Shown here: piece by piece, positions 1 through 7,907 of the stretch
Numbering within the stretch: position 1 is the first letter of the stretch
Layout: every line of letters begins with the position of its first letter
The notes under the pieces: model-generated
What the model was told of the DNA's origin: nothing
The model's input: only the letters and a program-made list of their open reading frames with translations
Databases searched by the model: none
NCBI GenBank assembly: GCA_037481695.1
Contig: JBBFLE010000024.1
Location: 1-41,374 of the forward strand
Source of the DNA: a bacterium
Lineage (GTDB): Bacteria > Desulfobacterota > Desulfocorpusculales > Desulfocorpusculum
DNA: 41,374 nt
Reading direction: 5' to 3'
Made by a program: the position numbers and the translations under genes

Positions 1-342
1 CTTTTAAACTCGCTCTCTACCACGGCTTGGGCAAGCTCCCTATGCCACAGTTAACCCACAAATTCTTGTGAGGAGCCAAATTTGGATCTGTGCTCCCAAT
101 TCCCAGGTACATTTAGCTTTTATTAGGTGAAAACCAGGAGAGGACTAGGGAGTGAAAATAAGAGCCAGTCTATGCATGGGTCTTTTCATCTTGAGATCCT
201 GAATGTGTTGAGTCGTGTTGCCAAAACCCTTCAATGGTTGGGCAGTATGTTAGTTTTTCCTTGAAAAAACATACTGTCTACCAAGCAATGGGTGGGTTAG
301 GCGTGCATAATCCCAATTGGGTAGATGATATCACTTCGGGAT
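1..342. other. non-coding left edge
   Basis: I see no convincing gene here. The only notable structure is the AT-rich inverted repeat at 243-276, listed separately. The neighbouring gene ends at 343 on the minus strand, so this is its downstream region. Short open frames on the plus strand that begin near 325 are antisense to that gene and have no family resemblance. Confidence 0.6.
243..276. repeat. long AT-rich inverted repeat
   Basis: The outer arms CAGTATGT (243-250) and ACATACTG (269-276) are perfect complements. The inner arms TTTTTC (254-259) and GAAAAA (263-268) are also complementary, leaving a 3-nt loop and one 3-nt bulge on the left side. It lies about 70 bp past the stop of the minus-strand gene at 343. 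It could fold as a transcript-end hairpin for that gene or act as a protein-binding dyad. It is not GC-rich and lacks a clear following T-run, so a classical terminator is uncertain. Confidence 0.5.
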
Positions 343-879
343 TCAGTCCTCTGGGCTGGCCCAGATTATATGCGCCTTGTTTATGACCAAGACGCTCTCG
401 CCCCTTCCTCTGGATGTGGCATTGAAGACAACTATGAAGGGTTTTTCTCCCTCTGTGAAGATCTCGCTGACCCGATCAAAGCCGTCCGGCTCGCAGCTCA
501 GGTTCACATGGCCCACTATGGTGCTTCCGTCGGCACATCGGATCCTCACCTTGGCAGGCCTACACACCCTTTGGTATTTTCCCTGGCGATCCCTGGCTTC
601 AAGGGTAAAGCCCACTGTACCCTCCAAGGCAGGGCCTACCCTCAGGGGCACCTCTTCCAGTTCGTATAGTGAGTTCTCGGTCTCGAATCCATTGGGAGTC
701 ACTTTTCTCACGACCCCTGTGCGAAGCACCTTACCGTTGTCCTGAAAAACATAATAACGTCTTCCAGGCTCGGGCCTGTGGCGCTCCCAACCTTCCCGGA
801 CTTCGTCCACTGGAAAAACCTCTTCCTCGGCGCCCCCCATCTTCTTTATTCTCACCCTCTTGGAGAACTCCCTTTCCAT
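343..879 (-). CDS. small two-domain protein, unknown function
   Basis: A 178-residue soluble protein with no signal peptide or membrane segment. The start is the ATG at 879, preceded by AAGGAG with good spacing. A longer in-frame reading runs backwards through tRNA-Leu and is an artefact. Residues 28-76 (EGWE, then a pattern ending NSLY) match a domain in the 106-residue protein at 7587-7907. Residues 85-178 look like a separate beta-rich domain with a charged strand pattern and the segment LVINKAHIIW near the end. This resembles small DUF6812-type proteins, but I am not certain of the family. The gene starts 34 bp after tRNA-Leu with no terminator between, so it may be co-transcribed with the tRNA. 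Function unknown. Confidence 0.8.
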   Translation of the reverse strand: MEREFSKRVRIKKMGGAEEEVFPVDEVREGWERHRPEPGRRYYVFQDNGKVLRTGVVRKVTPNGFETENSLYELEEVPLRVGPALEGTVGFTLEARDRQGKYQRVCRPAKVRIRCADGSTIVGHVNLSCEPDGFDRVSEIFTEGEKPFIVVFNATSRGRGESVLVINKAHIIWASPED

Positions 880-913
880 GGTGCTTCTCCTTACCTTCAG
901 ACCGTTGCAAGAG

Positions 914-995
914 TGCGAGAGGGGGGAGTCGAACCCCCACGAGTTGCCCCACTGGATCCTAAGTCCAGCGCGTCTGCCAGTTCCGCCACTCTCGC
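914..995 (-). tRNA. tRNA-Leu (anticodon TAG)
   Basis: Read on the minus strand, the acceptor arms GCGAGAG and CTCTCGC pair and are followed by discriminator A. The D arm, anticodon stem-loop (loop CTTAGGA), variable arm and a TTCGAC T-loop are all present. The anticodon is TAG, which reads the Leu codon CUA. The 3' CCA is not encoded. The small gene at 343-879 follows immediately. Confidence 0.95.
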
Positions 996-1020
996 CATGG
1001 AACGCGTCCATATTCTCTTA

Positions 1021-1049
1021 TAAAAGAGCCGGTGTGGTCAATCCACACC
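1021..1049 (-). terminator. likely terminator of the SOS operon
   Basis: GGTGTGG (1031-1037) and CCACACC (1043-1049) form a perfect 7-bp stem with a 5-nt loop. On the minus strand the stem is followed by GG and then CTCTTTTA. It lies 54 nt past the dnaE2 stop. The T-run is short, so termination may be leaky, and readthrough would enter tRNA-Leu. Confidence 0.55.
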
Positions 1050-1102
1050 CCAGGGGCTCCCGAGGCTTGAAAAGATCTTGGGCACTGTTGGACCTATCAT
1101 CT

Positions 1103-4100
1103 TCATTGGAAATCCCTGCTAGGTCCGTGAGCTTTATGAAGGGAGACTCTTGGTTCCCACAGACTCCGGGCCACCAGGGTCACCACTTCTCCCTGCACCT
1201 GAAGCATTCCTGAGACTCCCAGCACAGGAGCAGTCTTAACCAGGGGCATGTGCTTCACATAAAGGCTAGGCCAAACAACCACGTTTACAAAACCTGTTTC
1301 ATCCTCCAGGGTCAAGAAGGTAACTCCTCGGGCTGTACCTGGACGCTGGCGACAGATGACAAGTCCGGCATAGCGCACCTTACTTCCCTGTGTCATACCC
1401 GAAATTTCTCGGGCAGTGGGAAAACCCATCTTCCTAAACTTCTCCCTTACCATGGCAATGGGATGGGCCAGGGGGCTGTGTTCCTGTGTTTGGTAATCCC
1501 AGATTACGGTCTCCAAGGGGGTGAGGGGAGCGAAAGAGACTTTGGACTCATGCCCCCCTGGAGGGGGGAGTAAACCTCTGGGCTTTCTCAAGGCCCCCAA
1601 AACCCTCCAAAGGGCTTGTCTTCTCCCCTCTTGGAGCTCTTCCAATGCTCCTGCCTGGGCCAAGCTGCAAAGCGCTCCCCTGTCAAGCTCGCACCTCTGG
1701 ACAAAGTCCTCCAGAGAAGAAAAGGGGGCTTTATCCCTAGCCTCTAAAATACGCTCACAATGAGCTTTGCCCAAGCCTTTTACGAACCTGAGGCCCATTC
1801 TTACAGCAAAGCAGGGTTTGGGCCCCTGGGGATTTTGCTCTTCCAGAGTTCCTTGCTCATCCACTGGTTCCAGAGTGCATTCCCAGAAACTCCTGGTGAC
1901 AGACACGGGTTTGATCTCTATGTTGTGACGCTTGGCATCCTCGATGATGGTCGCAGGGGAGTAAAAACCCATGGGTTGGGCATTCAGTAGGGCACATGTA
2001 AACTCCGCCGGCCAATGACGCTTTAGCCAGGCAGCGGCATAGCTTATCAGAGCGAAGCTGGCTGCATGGGATTCGGGAAAGCCGTATTCCCCAAAGCCCT
2101 GGATCTGTTGGAAGACCCTCTCTGCGAACTCCCTTGATATGCCTTTGGCCAGCATCCTGGAGATGAGCCGTTCCCTGTGTCTGCCTATGCGCCCTCCCCT
2201 TCTCCATGCTGCCATATCCCTGCGAAGTTGATCCGCCTCCCCAGGGCTGTAGTCAGCAGCCACCATGGCCAGTTTCATCACCTGTTCCTGGAAAATGGGA
2301 ACCCCCAAGGTTTTTTCCAGCACAGGCTTCAAGCACTCATGAGGATATTCCACAGGCTCTTCACCAAGTCGCCTTCTCAAGTATGGATGCACCATGCCTC
2401 CTGTTATGGGCCCCGGCCTTATTATGCTGATCTGTATTACCAGGTCGTAAAAGCACCTGGGTTTGAGCCTGGGCAGCATGGACATCTGGGCCCTGCTCTC
2501 CAGCTGGAACACCCCTATTGTGTCTCCCCTGGATATCATCTCGTAGGTGGCAGGGTCCTCAGAGGGAATGGTGGCCATGGACAGAGTGATTCCGTGGTGT
2601 TTCTCCAGAAGTCGGAAGGAGATATCCAGATGACTGAGCGCCCCAAGTCCCAGCAGATCCACCTTGAAAAGGCCCAGATCCTCTATGTCCTCCTTGTCCC
2701 ATTGTATGACCGTACGGCCCTCCATGGAGCCTTTCTCTATGGGTACCAAAGTATGAACCGGCTCATGCCCCAGCAGGAATCCTCCGGGGTGGATTGAAAG
2801 GTGCCGTGGCACATCCAGGAGCTCGGAGCTCAAGCGAAGAAGATGTTGATGGATGGGCAAATCAGGCTCCATGCCGGCCATGCGAAGCTGCTCTGGAGTT
2901 ATTTCCCCGTGATGGGGAAGAAGCTTGGCAAGCCTGTCCAAGCCGGTCTGGGCAAGCCCCAACACCTTTCCCACGTCCCTCACGGCCATTCTGGGTCTGT
3001 ACCTAATGAAATTGGCTACCATGGCCGCTCGGTCTCGACCATAACGCTGGTAAACATGCTGGATCACCTCTTCTCGTCTTTGATGCATGATATCCAGATC
3101 TATGTCCGGTGGCTCTGCCCTTTCTTTGGAGATAAAGCGTTCGAACAGAAGCCCCATACGCACTGGATCCACGGCCGTGATACCCAGGCAGTAGCACACC
3201 GCAGAGTTGGCTGCAGAGCCCCTACCCTGGCAAAGTATTGAGTGTTCACCACAGAACCTGACAATTTCCCACATGGTGAGGAAATAGCCGCTGTAGTCTA
3301 GCTCCTCTATGAGAGCCAACTCCCGCTCCAGTTGGGCTATTACATCCGGCGGGACAGAGGAGCCGTACCGCTCAGCAGCTCCTCTGAACGTTAGTTCCCT
3401 GAGCCATTGGTGGGAGGTAAATCCTTGAGGAAGCCTTTCAGAGGGATATCTGTACCTGAGTTCATCCAGGGAGAACTTGCAGCGCCCGGCCACCTCCAGT
3501 GTGCGCTCCAGTGCTTCGGGAAGGTCCTGGTAAAGGCTCTGAAAAGCAAAAGGAGATAAAAGGGCATATTCCGCATTGGGACGGGTGAGGCGCCCGGCCT
3601 CGGCTAGCTTTACCCCGTTTCGAATGCAGGTCATTACATCCTGAAGGGGACGCCTGGAGGTGTTGTGGTAAAGCACTTCTGTGGCTGCCACAAGGGGTAT
3701 GGAGTGCTTTCTAGCCCTTTCCAGGACCCTGCGTTCCTGATCTTTCTCCTCGGCCCTTCTGTGCCTGACCACCATGGCATAAAGCCTGTCTCCGAAAACC
3801 TCTTTGAGCATGTTGAGCACAGGGGTCGGCTCGGCCTTGGAAACCAAGGGACTTCCATCTCCACCCACCAAGGCCATGAGCCCTTGGGAATTAAGGCATA
3901 CCTCCTCCCAGCTCACCAGACTTCTGCCCTTGGGAGAACGCATTCTTCCGAGAGTTATCAACCTGCACAGATTAGCGTAACCCTCCCGGTCCATGGCCAG
4001 GAGAAGCAACTGAGATGGAGGAGTATGAGGCCTCTTCTCATTTTGCAGGAAGTAATTCTTTGCCCCTGAATCGGGCCCATTAATCAAAGGCTCCTTGTTT

Positions 4101-4333
4101 CTCACATCTCCAACGCTCACCTGTGCCCCCACCACCAGATGGATTCCGGCCTCCCTGGCTGCCACATGGGCACGTACCACCCCGTACAGCCCATCTCTGT
4201 CCGTGAGCGCAATGGAGTTGAGGCCAAGGCGTCTAGCCTCATGCACCAGCTCACCGGGACTGCTGGCCCCCTCCAGGAAGGAGTAGTGGCTCTTTACCCA
4301 AAGGGGCACGTATCCCATACTCCCATCATCCAA
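1103..4333 (-). CDS. dnaE2: error-prone DNA polymerase III alpha (DnaE2/ImuC)
   Basis: The catalytic subunit of the SOS mutasome, which copies across damaged template together with ImuB. It has about 1076 residues, normal for DnaE2. The N-terminal PHP domain begins near residue 10 (HYSFLEGASSPGEL, then LTDRDGLYG around 44-52). The polymerase palm carries GRGSAANSA (about 370-378) and the catalytic acidic cluster PPDIDLD (408-414). A helix-hairpin-helix region and an OB-fold that includes VNVVVW follow near the C-terminus. The start is either TTG at 4333, with GAGG seven bases upstream, or ATG at 4318. It is the last gene of lexA-imuA-imuB-dnaE2, 45 bp after imuB, so it should be induced by DNA damage through the LexA boxes at 7191-7223. 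Confidence 0.95.
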   Translation of the reverse strand: MDDGSMGYVPLWVKSHYSFLEGASSPGELVHEARRLGLNSIALTDRDGLYGVVRAHVAAREAGIHLVVGAQVSVGDVRNKEPLINGPDSGAKNYFLQNEKRPHTPPSQLLLLAMDREGYANLCRLITLGRMRSPKGRSLVSWEEVCLNSQGLMALVGGDGSPLVSKAEPTPVLNMLKEVFGDRLYAMVVRHRRAEEKDQERRVLERARKHSIPLVAATEVLYHNTSRRPLQDVMTCIRNGVKLAEAGRLTRPNAEYALLSPFAFQSLYQDLPEALERTLEVAGRCKFSLDELRYRYPSERLPQGFTSHQWLRELTFRGAAERYGSSVPPDVIAQLERELALIEELDYSGYFLTMWEIVRFCGEHSILCQGRGSAANSAVCYCLGITAVDPVRMGLLFERFISKERAEPPDIDLDIMHQRREEVIQHVYQRYGRDRAAMVANFIRYRPRMAVRDVGKVLGLAQTGLDRLAKLLPHHGEITPEQLRMAGMEPDLPIHQHLLRLSSELLDVPRHLSIHPGGFLLGHEPVHTLVPIEKGSMEGRTVIQWDKEDIEDLGLFKVDLLGLGALSHLDISFRLLEKHHGITLSMATIPSEDPATYEMISRGDTIGVFQLESRAQMSMLPRLKPRCFYDLVIQISIIRPGPITGGMVHPYLRRRLGEEPVEYPHECLKPVLEKTLGVPIFQEQVMKLAMVAADYSPGEADQLRRDMAAWRRGGRIGRHRERLISRMLAKGISREFAERVFQQIQGFGEYGFPESHAASFALISYAAAWLKRHWPAEFTCALLNAQPMGFYSPATIIEDAKRHNIEIKPVSVTRSFWECTLEPVDEQGTLEEQNPQGPKPCFAVRMGLRFVKGLGKAHCERILEARDKAPFSSLEDFVQRCELDRGALCSLAQAGALEELQEGRRQALWRVLGALRKPRGLLPPPGGHESKVSFAPLTPLETVIWDYQTQEHSPLAHPIAMVREKFRKMGFPTAREISGMTQGSKVRYAGLVICRQRPGTARGVTFLTLEDETGFVNVVVWPSLYVKHMPLVKTAPVLGVSGMLQVQGEVVTLVARSLWEPRVSLHKAHGPSRDFQ

Positions 4334-4378
4334 TTTCAGACCTCGAGTCTATATCCCTGAGTCTATTTCGCCCTCTGT

Positions 4379-5863
4379 TCACTCTACCCGCCCCTGTAGA
4401 AACCATTTCTTCCTGGGTGTGTCGTAATAAACCCAGAAGATATCTCCCCGCAAAGTCTCCAGGAAATAGTAGGAGCGGTGCACTTCTTTCCTCCACCAGC
4501 CTCCTGATATCACGTAAGGTCCCCAGAGGCGAACCACTGGCCCGCAGCGCAGATCCTTCACAAGCCATCCGTCCGGCTCGTGGCGAGGCCGCATTCCAAG
4601 GCACAAAGGCTTGATGTAAATCCTGCGTATGATGTTTCCACGGCCTGCCTTGGGCCTGGGCCTGGGAGGGCGCAGATGATCCAAGGGTTCCCAAGTAAAG
4701 CAGGCCTCCGGTAAGTGCCCTTCTAGCAGGCGTGGCTGTACCACCGCCTCATCCCCAAGCTCGGTTCTGAGTCTCGCCAAGGCCCGGTCTCCGGCAGAGA
4801 GATCCCTTCGGGAGATTTCCAGAAAAAACCTCAGCTGCTGGGGCTCTGCCGGAGTTCCATGAAGCCTGAGGCATATCTCCTCTACGGGGCATGGCAATGG
4901 CAAGGCCTCCAGCTTTATGCGCACGAGATCTAGGATGAGGGACTCCTGCAAGTTGGGTTGGGCTGGCCGAATTCGATCCGTGCGCTCCTGGCCCATGCCC
5001 ATGACCCATCTGATCTCGAGTTCCCTCAAGGCATCTCCCCTGCGGGCCAGGCTGAGAAGTAAAGAATGGAGATGGCGCCGCACTAAAAACAGAAGAGGCA
5101 ATGCATCAGACAGTGGCTCTTCCAGAAACACCACACAGCCTACCGGCTCCTCATGAATGCTGGGCATCAGGGACTCGTACCTGCCCCCTGAGGCTGCTTC
5201 GTATAAGTCAGAGGCTTCTTGGCCAAAGCGAAGTCTTATCCCTTGTCTGGGAAGCCTTAAGAAATCCCCTACGCTTCGAACTCCCAATCGCTCCAGGGTG
5301 TCCCTCAGATCAGGCCCTATGGATAGCCTTTCCAGAGGCACTGCCCTAAAAAGTGCGTCTTCCTCTTGAGGGGTTTTCAGAACCAGGATCCCATCGGTAT
5401 TCCTTGCTATCCCATAGGTTCGAAAGCGAGAGAATCCCACTACCACCGAAGCTTTTCTGCCCTTGGCTGCAAGGGCGCCTTGAATCTGCCTGGCCCAGGC
5501 CGAGGCCGACCCGAAGAGACGTCCTAGACCTCTGCCCCTCAGCCAGAAGATCCCCGGCTCCTCTGCCATCTCCACCTCTGGAGAGAAGCTGCCAAGCAGC
5601 ACCGTGAGCTCCCTCAGCTCCTCTTGAAGATCTCTGGGGGACACCCTGGCTGCCCGCAGCTTGGGTGCGAGGCTCAATCCCTGTGCATAACGCATTCCTG
5701 CGGAAATACCGGCTGACCGGGCTTCGGGACTCACCCAAAGTATCTTTGCCTGCGGACGGTCCTGGGCTACTACCGCTACTGGAAGGCCCTTCCATTCCGG
5801 ATGGCGATCCAGAAGGATCTGCAGGGGGAGCTCCCGTAGATCAACACAAGCCAGGCGGTCCAT
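4379..5863 (-). CDS. imuB: ImuB, Y-family polymerase-like mutasome subunit
   Basis: A Y-family DNA polymerase homologue of 494 residues that acts as a non-catalytic bridge between DnaE2 and the replication clamp. The start is taken as ATG 5863, where the protein begins MDRLACVDL as ImuB proteins do; the open frame extends 27 codons further upstream with no family resemblance. The first catalytic Asp is kept in CVDL. The second acidic motif typical of active Y-polymerases (SxDE) is absent: the aligned part reads EVEMAEEPGIFWL, which supports a structural role. A helix-hairpin-helix segment follows (DTLERLGVRSVGDFLRL), then a little-finger-like region and an ImuB-type C-terminal tail. It overlaps the 3' end of imuA. 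Confidence 0.93.
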   Translation of the reverse strand: MDRLACVDLRELPLQILLDRHPEWKGLPVAVVAQDRPQAKILWVSPEARSAGISAGMRYAQGLSLAPKLRAARVSPRDLQEELRELTVLLGSFSPEVEMAEEPGIFWLRGRGLGRLFGSASAWARQIQGALAAKGRKASVVVGFSRFRTYGIARNTDGILVLKTPQEEDALFRAVPLERLSIGPDLRDTLERLGVRSVGDFLRLPRQGIRLRFGQEASDLYEAASGGRYESLMPSIHEEPVGCVVFLEEPLSDALPLLFLVRRHLHSLLLSLARRGDALRELEIRWVMGMGQERTDRIRPAQPNLQESLILDLVRIKLEALPLPCPVEEICLRLHGTPAEPQQLRFFLEISRRDLSAGDRALARLRTELGDEAVVQPRLLEGHLPEACFTWEPLDHLRPPRPRPKAGRGNIIRRIYIKPLCLGMRPRHEPDGWLVKDLRCGPVVRLWGPYVISGGWWRKEVHRSYYFLETLRGDIFWVYYDTPRKKWFLQGRVE

Positions 5864-6482
5864 GGCATGCAAACTCCTTGCTCCAGCCTGGTCCCCTCGC
5901 CTTGTCTTTGATAGCGTAGAGCTTACACGAGAAGAGCCCTTCATCCAGACAGGAGCGCTCGGCCCTCAACCTGATAGAGACCAGAGAGCTCACAGAAGGG
6001 GTTTCTTCTGGCTTTTCGGTCAGGAACACCAATGCGATGTCATGGGCACGGGCCAGGCCAGCCAGTCTTGTCTGGAGAGGAAGAGGCAGATCAGCCACAG
6101 TTCCCAGATCCAAAATTATAAGTCCAAAGGCCCCTGAACGAGCCAGCCGATCCACTGCCCTTGCCGCAGCACGCACCTCAGGGCAGCGCACTACGGCCAA
6201 GGCACCCAGATCCACTCCTGCCTCTTCCATGTCAGGGGGATAGAAACTACTATCCCTGGCAGTAATCCAGGCCACTGTCTCCCCTTCCATTTGGGCTTCC
6301 AGTACCAACCTGCCAGCCACGGTAAGCAAGGCTGTAGGGCCATATCCTGAGATCTCCACCAGCTTTCCCGAAAGATCCCTCCGGGTAAGCTCCATCTGCC
6401 TTGAAGGCCCTGAAGGGATCCTTGAAGGAACAAGCTTCACCAGATACTTTCCCATGTTGAGCTTAAGCCCGGCTCTTTCCAC
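5841..6482 (-). CDS. imuA: ImuA, RecA-like mutasome accessory protein
   Basis: A RecA-fold relative of about 213 residues. The ligand-binding loop is degenerate: there is no Walker A GxxxxGKT, while a hydrophobic strand ending in Asp (GLIILDLG) remains in the Walker B position. This fits ImuA proteins, which aid ImuB/DnaE2 but do not recombine DNA. The preferred start is GTG 6482, with AAAGGAG eight bases upstream; an in-frame GTG at 6491 overlaps that site. The end overlaps imuB by 23 bp, showing translational coupling. The family is divergent, so the name rests partly on position between lexA and imuB. Confidence 0.85.
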   Translation of the reverse strand: MERAGLKLNMGKYLVKLVPSRIPSGPSRQMELTRRDLSGKLVEISGYGPTALLTVAGRLVLEAQMEGETVAWITARDSSFYPPDMEEAGVDLGALAVVRCPEVRAAARAVDRLARSGAFGLIILDLGTVADLPLPLQTRLAGLARAHDIALVFLTEKPEETPSVSSLVSIRLRAERSCLDEGLFSCKLYAIKDKARGPGWSKEFACHGPPGLC

Positions 6483-6523
6483 TTTTTTCACTCCTTTACT
6501 TCCCAGTTCGCCCCAGAGAAAAC

Positions 6524-7156
6524 CTAATCCCCGCCTTCCTTAGGCCTGTAGGGGTATTCCAGATCCCTTCTGATCTGGATAACCTTGCCCAGGATTCTCA
6601 CCTCCCATGGCTTGAAGCGCATGACAGGGAAATTCTGGTTCTCTGCATGGAGCTCTATATGCCCAGCCTTTATCCGAAACCGTTTCAAGGTGGCCTCATC
6701 CTCCACCAAGGCAACTACAATATCTCCGTCTTGAGCCACAGTTTGTCTGCGTACTATGGCTATATCGCCTGGCAGAATGCCTGCCCCGAGCATGCTCTCT
6801 CCCTTGACCCTCAAGGCAAAGAGATTTCCCCTGTCCCTATCCGTGGCCACAGCCACATATTCATCGGGCTCCTCCAGGGCTGTGGTAAGGGGCCCTGCTT
6901 GGACACGGCCCAGCAAAGGCACCAGGACCACCTCACGGGCCCCTTGGAAAAGTCTATAGCCGCGAGACTTGCCTGGTTCCCTAAGCAGTTTTCCCTCGGC
7001 CACCAGATTTTCCAGGTGACGACGAGCCGTTTCAACGGCTTTGAAACCCATGGCCTCCTGCACCTCCCGAACAGTGGGAGGGCTTCCAGCCAGGATCCGC
7101 TCCCTCACAAAACGAAGCACCCTCTCTCTGGTCTTTCCCTCTGGGCTGTAAGGCAT
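6524..7156 (-). CDS. lexA: LexA repressor of the SOS response
   Basis: A 210-residue LexA. The N-terminal winged helix spans about residues 8-70 (TVREVQEAMGFKAVETARRHL is the DNA-reading part). The C-terminal serine-peptidase fold has the autocleavage site QA-G (Ala87-Gly88), catalytic Ser121 in VKGESM and Lys158 in ATLKRF. The start is ATG 7156, preceded by GAGGAGG. The open frame upstream to 7216 runs across the LexA operators and is not used. It heads the imuA-imuB-dnaE2 operon, so it controls itself and the mutasome through the two boxes at 7191-7223. It is probably either the main LexA or a cassette-specific copy; the window cannot tell which. Confidence 0.97.
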   Translation of the reverse strand: MPYSPEGKTRERVLRFVRERILAGSPPTVREVQEAMGFKAVETARRHLENLVAEGKLLREPGKSRGYRLFQGAREVVLVPLLGRVQAGPLTTALEEPDEYVAVATDRDRGNLFALRVKGESMLGAGILPGDIAIVRRQTVAQDGDIVVALVEDEATLKRFRIKAGHIELHAENQNFPVMRFKPWEVRILGKVIQIRRDLEYPYRPKEGGD

Positions 7157-7190
7157 GGCTCCCTCCTCTTCCAGAGGTTCGGTCTTGCTC

Positions 7191-7204
7191 CTGACATTTG
7201 TCAG
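7191..7204. promoter_or_regulatory. LexA box, downstream copy
   Basis: CTGACATTTGTCAG: the arms CTGACA and TGTCAG are perfect inverted repeats around a TT centre. It starts 19 bp from the second box and covers the expected transcription start of lexA. Confidence 0.85.
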
Positions 7205-7232
7205 ATTAACAGACATTTGTCTGCTTTGTCAA
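7205..7232 (-). promoter_or_regulatory. lexA-imuA-imuB-dnaE2 promoter
   Basis: On the minus strand, TTGACA (7232-7227) and GTTAAT (7210-7205) are separated by 16 nt. One LexA box fills the spacer and the other lies just downstream, as expected for a strongly repressed SOS promoter. Confidence 0.7.
7210..7223. promoter_or_regulatory. LexA box, upstream copy
   Basis: CAGACATTTGTCTG: the arms CAGACA and TGTCTG are perfect inverted repeats around TT. Together with the other copy it gives the consensus CWGACATTTGTCWG, which differs from both the enterobacterial CTG-N10-CAG pattern and the Gram-positive GAAC-N4-GTTC pattern. Confidence 0.85.
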
Positions 7233-7586
7233 GATCCTAGCCCTGTTTATTTGCCAGGTCCTGTGAGCTCGGTCTTATTGAAAAAGGCATGAAACAAAAT
7301 CCACCAGGCTCTTCTCTTCCCCTGCCACAACCAAGAAGCCTTTGTACAGAATTGAACCAGAAATTTCCTTTTGGAGCCTTTAACCCAGGCCAAAGACCAC
7401 TGGAAAAGGCATAACCCGGACTATTCCCAGAGTCCCGAGAGCCTAGGGGCCATGCCCCAAACCCCAGGCACCTTAATCCAGTTACAGTTCTAGACTGGGG
7501 TGAGAAGCGCCCTTTCATCCTGTGGCATTGGAATTGCTTTAAAAGCTTATTCATGCAGGCTGGATAATCTTCAAAGGGAGGAGCCC
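7233..7586. other. intergenic region between lexA and the small gene
   Basis: About 350 bp between divergent genes. Apart from the LexA-controlled promoter at its left edge I see no gene, tRNA or clear terminator. A minus-strand open frame here (7237-7656) has no recognisable sequence and overlaps the start of the plus-strand gene. Confidence 0.5.
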
Positions 7587-7907
7587 ATGTCTCGCAAAGT
7601 ATGTGTCCAACGCACTCTTGGGGAAAAACATCCCCATTTCTCCATAGGCGCAGCATGGGAAGGCTGGGAGCTGACGCCCCCCAGGGTGGGAGAGATTTAC
7701 GTTCTATTCACTGAAAAAGGCTCGGTGTTTCGTACATCCAAGGTGATACAGGTGGGCCCTGGGAACTTCAAGACCAAAAACTCCCTATACACCATCTCTG
7801 TCCTTCAAGAAGACAATGATTCCTCCGGGCACACAACCCAGGAATTGACCTCAGCTCAATATAAATCTTGGAGTCCTTCGGAAGGTGTTCCCAGACAAGA
7901 ACAATAA
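7587..7907 (+). CDS. small protein sharing a domain with the 343-879 product
   Basis: A 106-residue protein of unknown function. The start is ATG 7587, with AAAGGGAGGAG just upstream. Residues 24-72 align with residues 29-76 of the protein at 343-879: both have EGWE, a Pro/Gly turn, a strand with aromatic residues, then G-x-V-x-RT, V-x-x-V, F-x-T-x-NSLY. This looks like a small beta-barrel domain. The C-terminal 30 residues are polar and probably disordered. No signal peptide, membrane segment or metal-binding Cys cluster is visible. The stop codon abuts the stop of the convergent hydrolase gene with no bases between. Not recognised as a named family. Confidence 0.75.
   Translation: MSRKVCVQRTLGEKHPHFSIGAAWEGWELTPPRVGEIYVLFTEKGSVFRTSKVIQVGPGNFKTKNSLYTISVLQEDNDSSGHTTQELTSAQYKSWSPSEGVPRQEQ

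Noticed and set aside
880-1011. In-frame 44-codon N-terminal extension of the 343-879 protein
   Set aside because: It translates the tRNA-Leu gene; the good ribosome site is at ATG 879.
1005-1045. Promoter for tRNA-Leu (TATAAG at 1017-1022 with TTGACC nearby)
   Set aside because: The spacing between the boxes is wrong and the -35 overlaps the terminator hairpin, so I could not decide on a promoter.
7157-7216. Upstream extension of LexA
   Set aside because: It overlaps both LexA operators; ATG 7156 has a strong ribosome site.
7237-7656. Minus-strand open frame in the lexA-small gene gap
   Set aside because: No recognisable pattern, and it overlaps the real plus-strand start at 7587.
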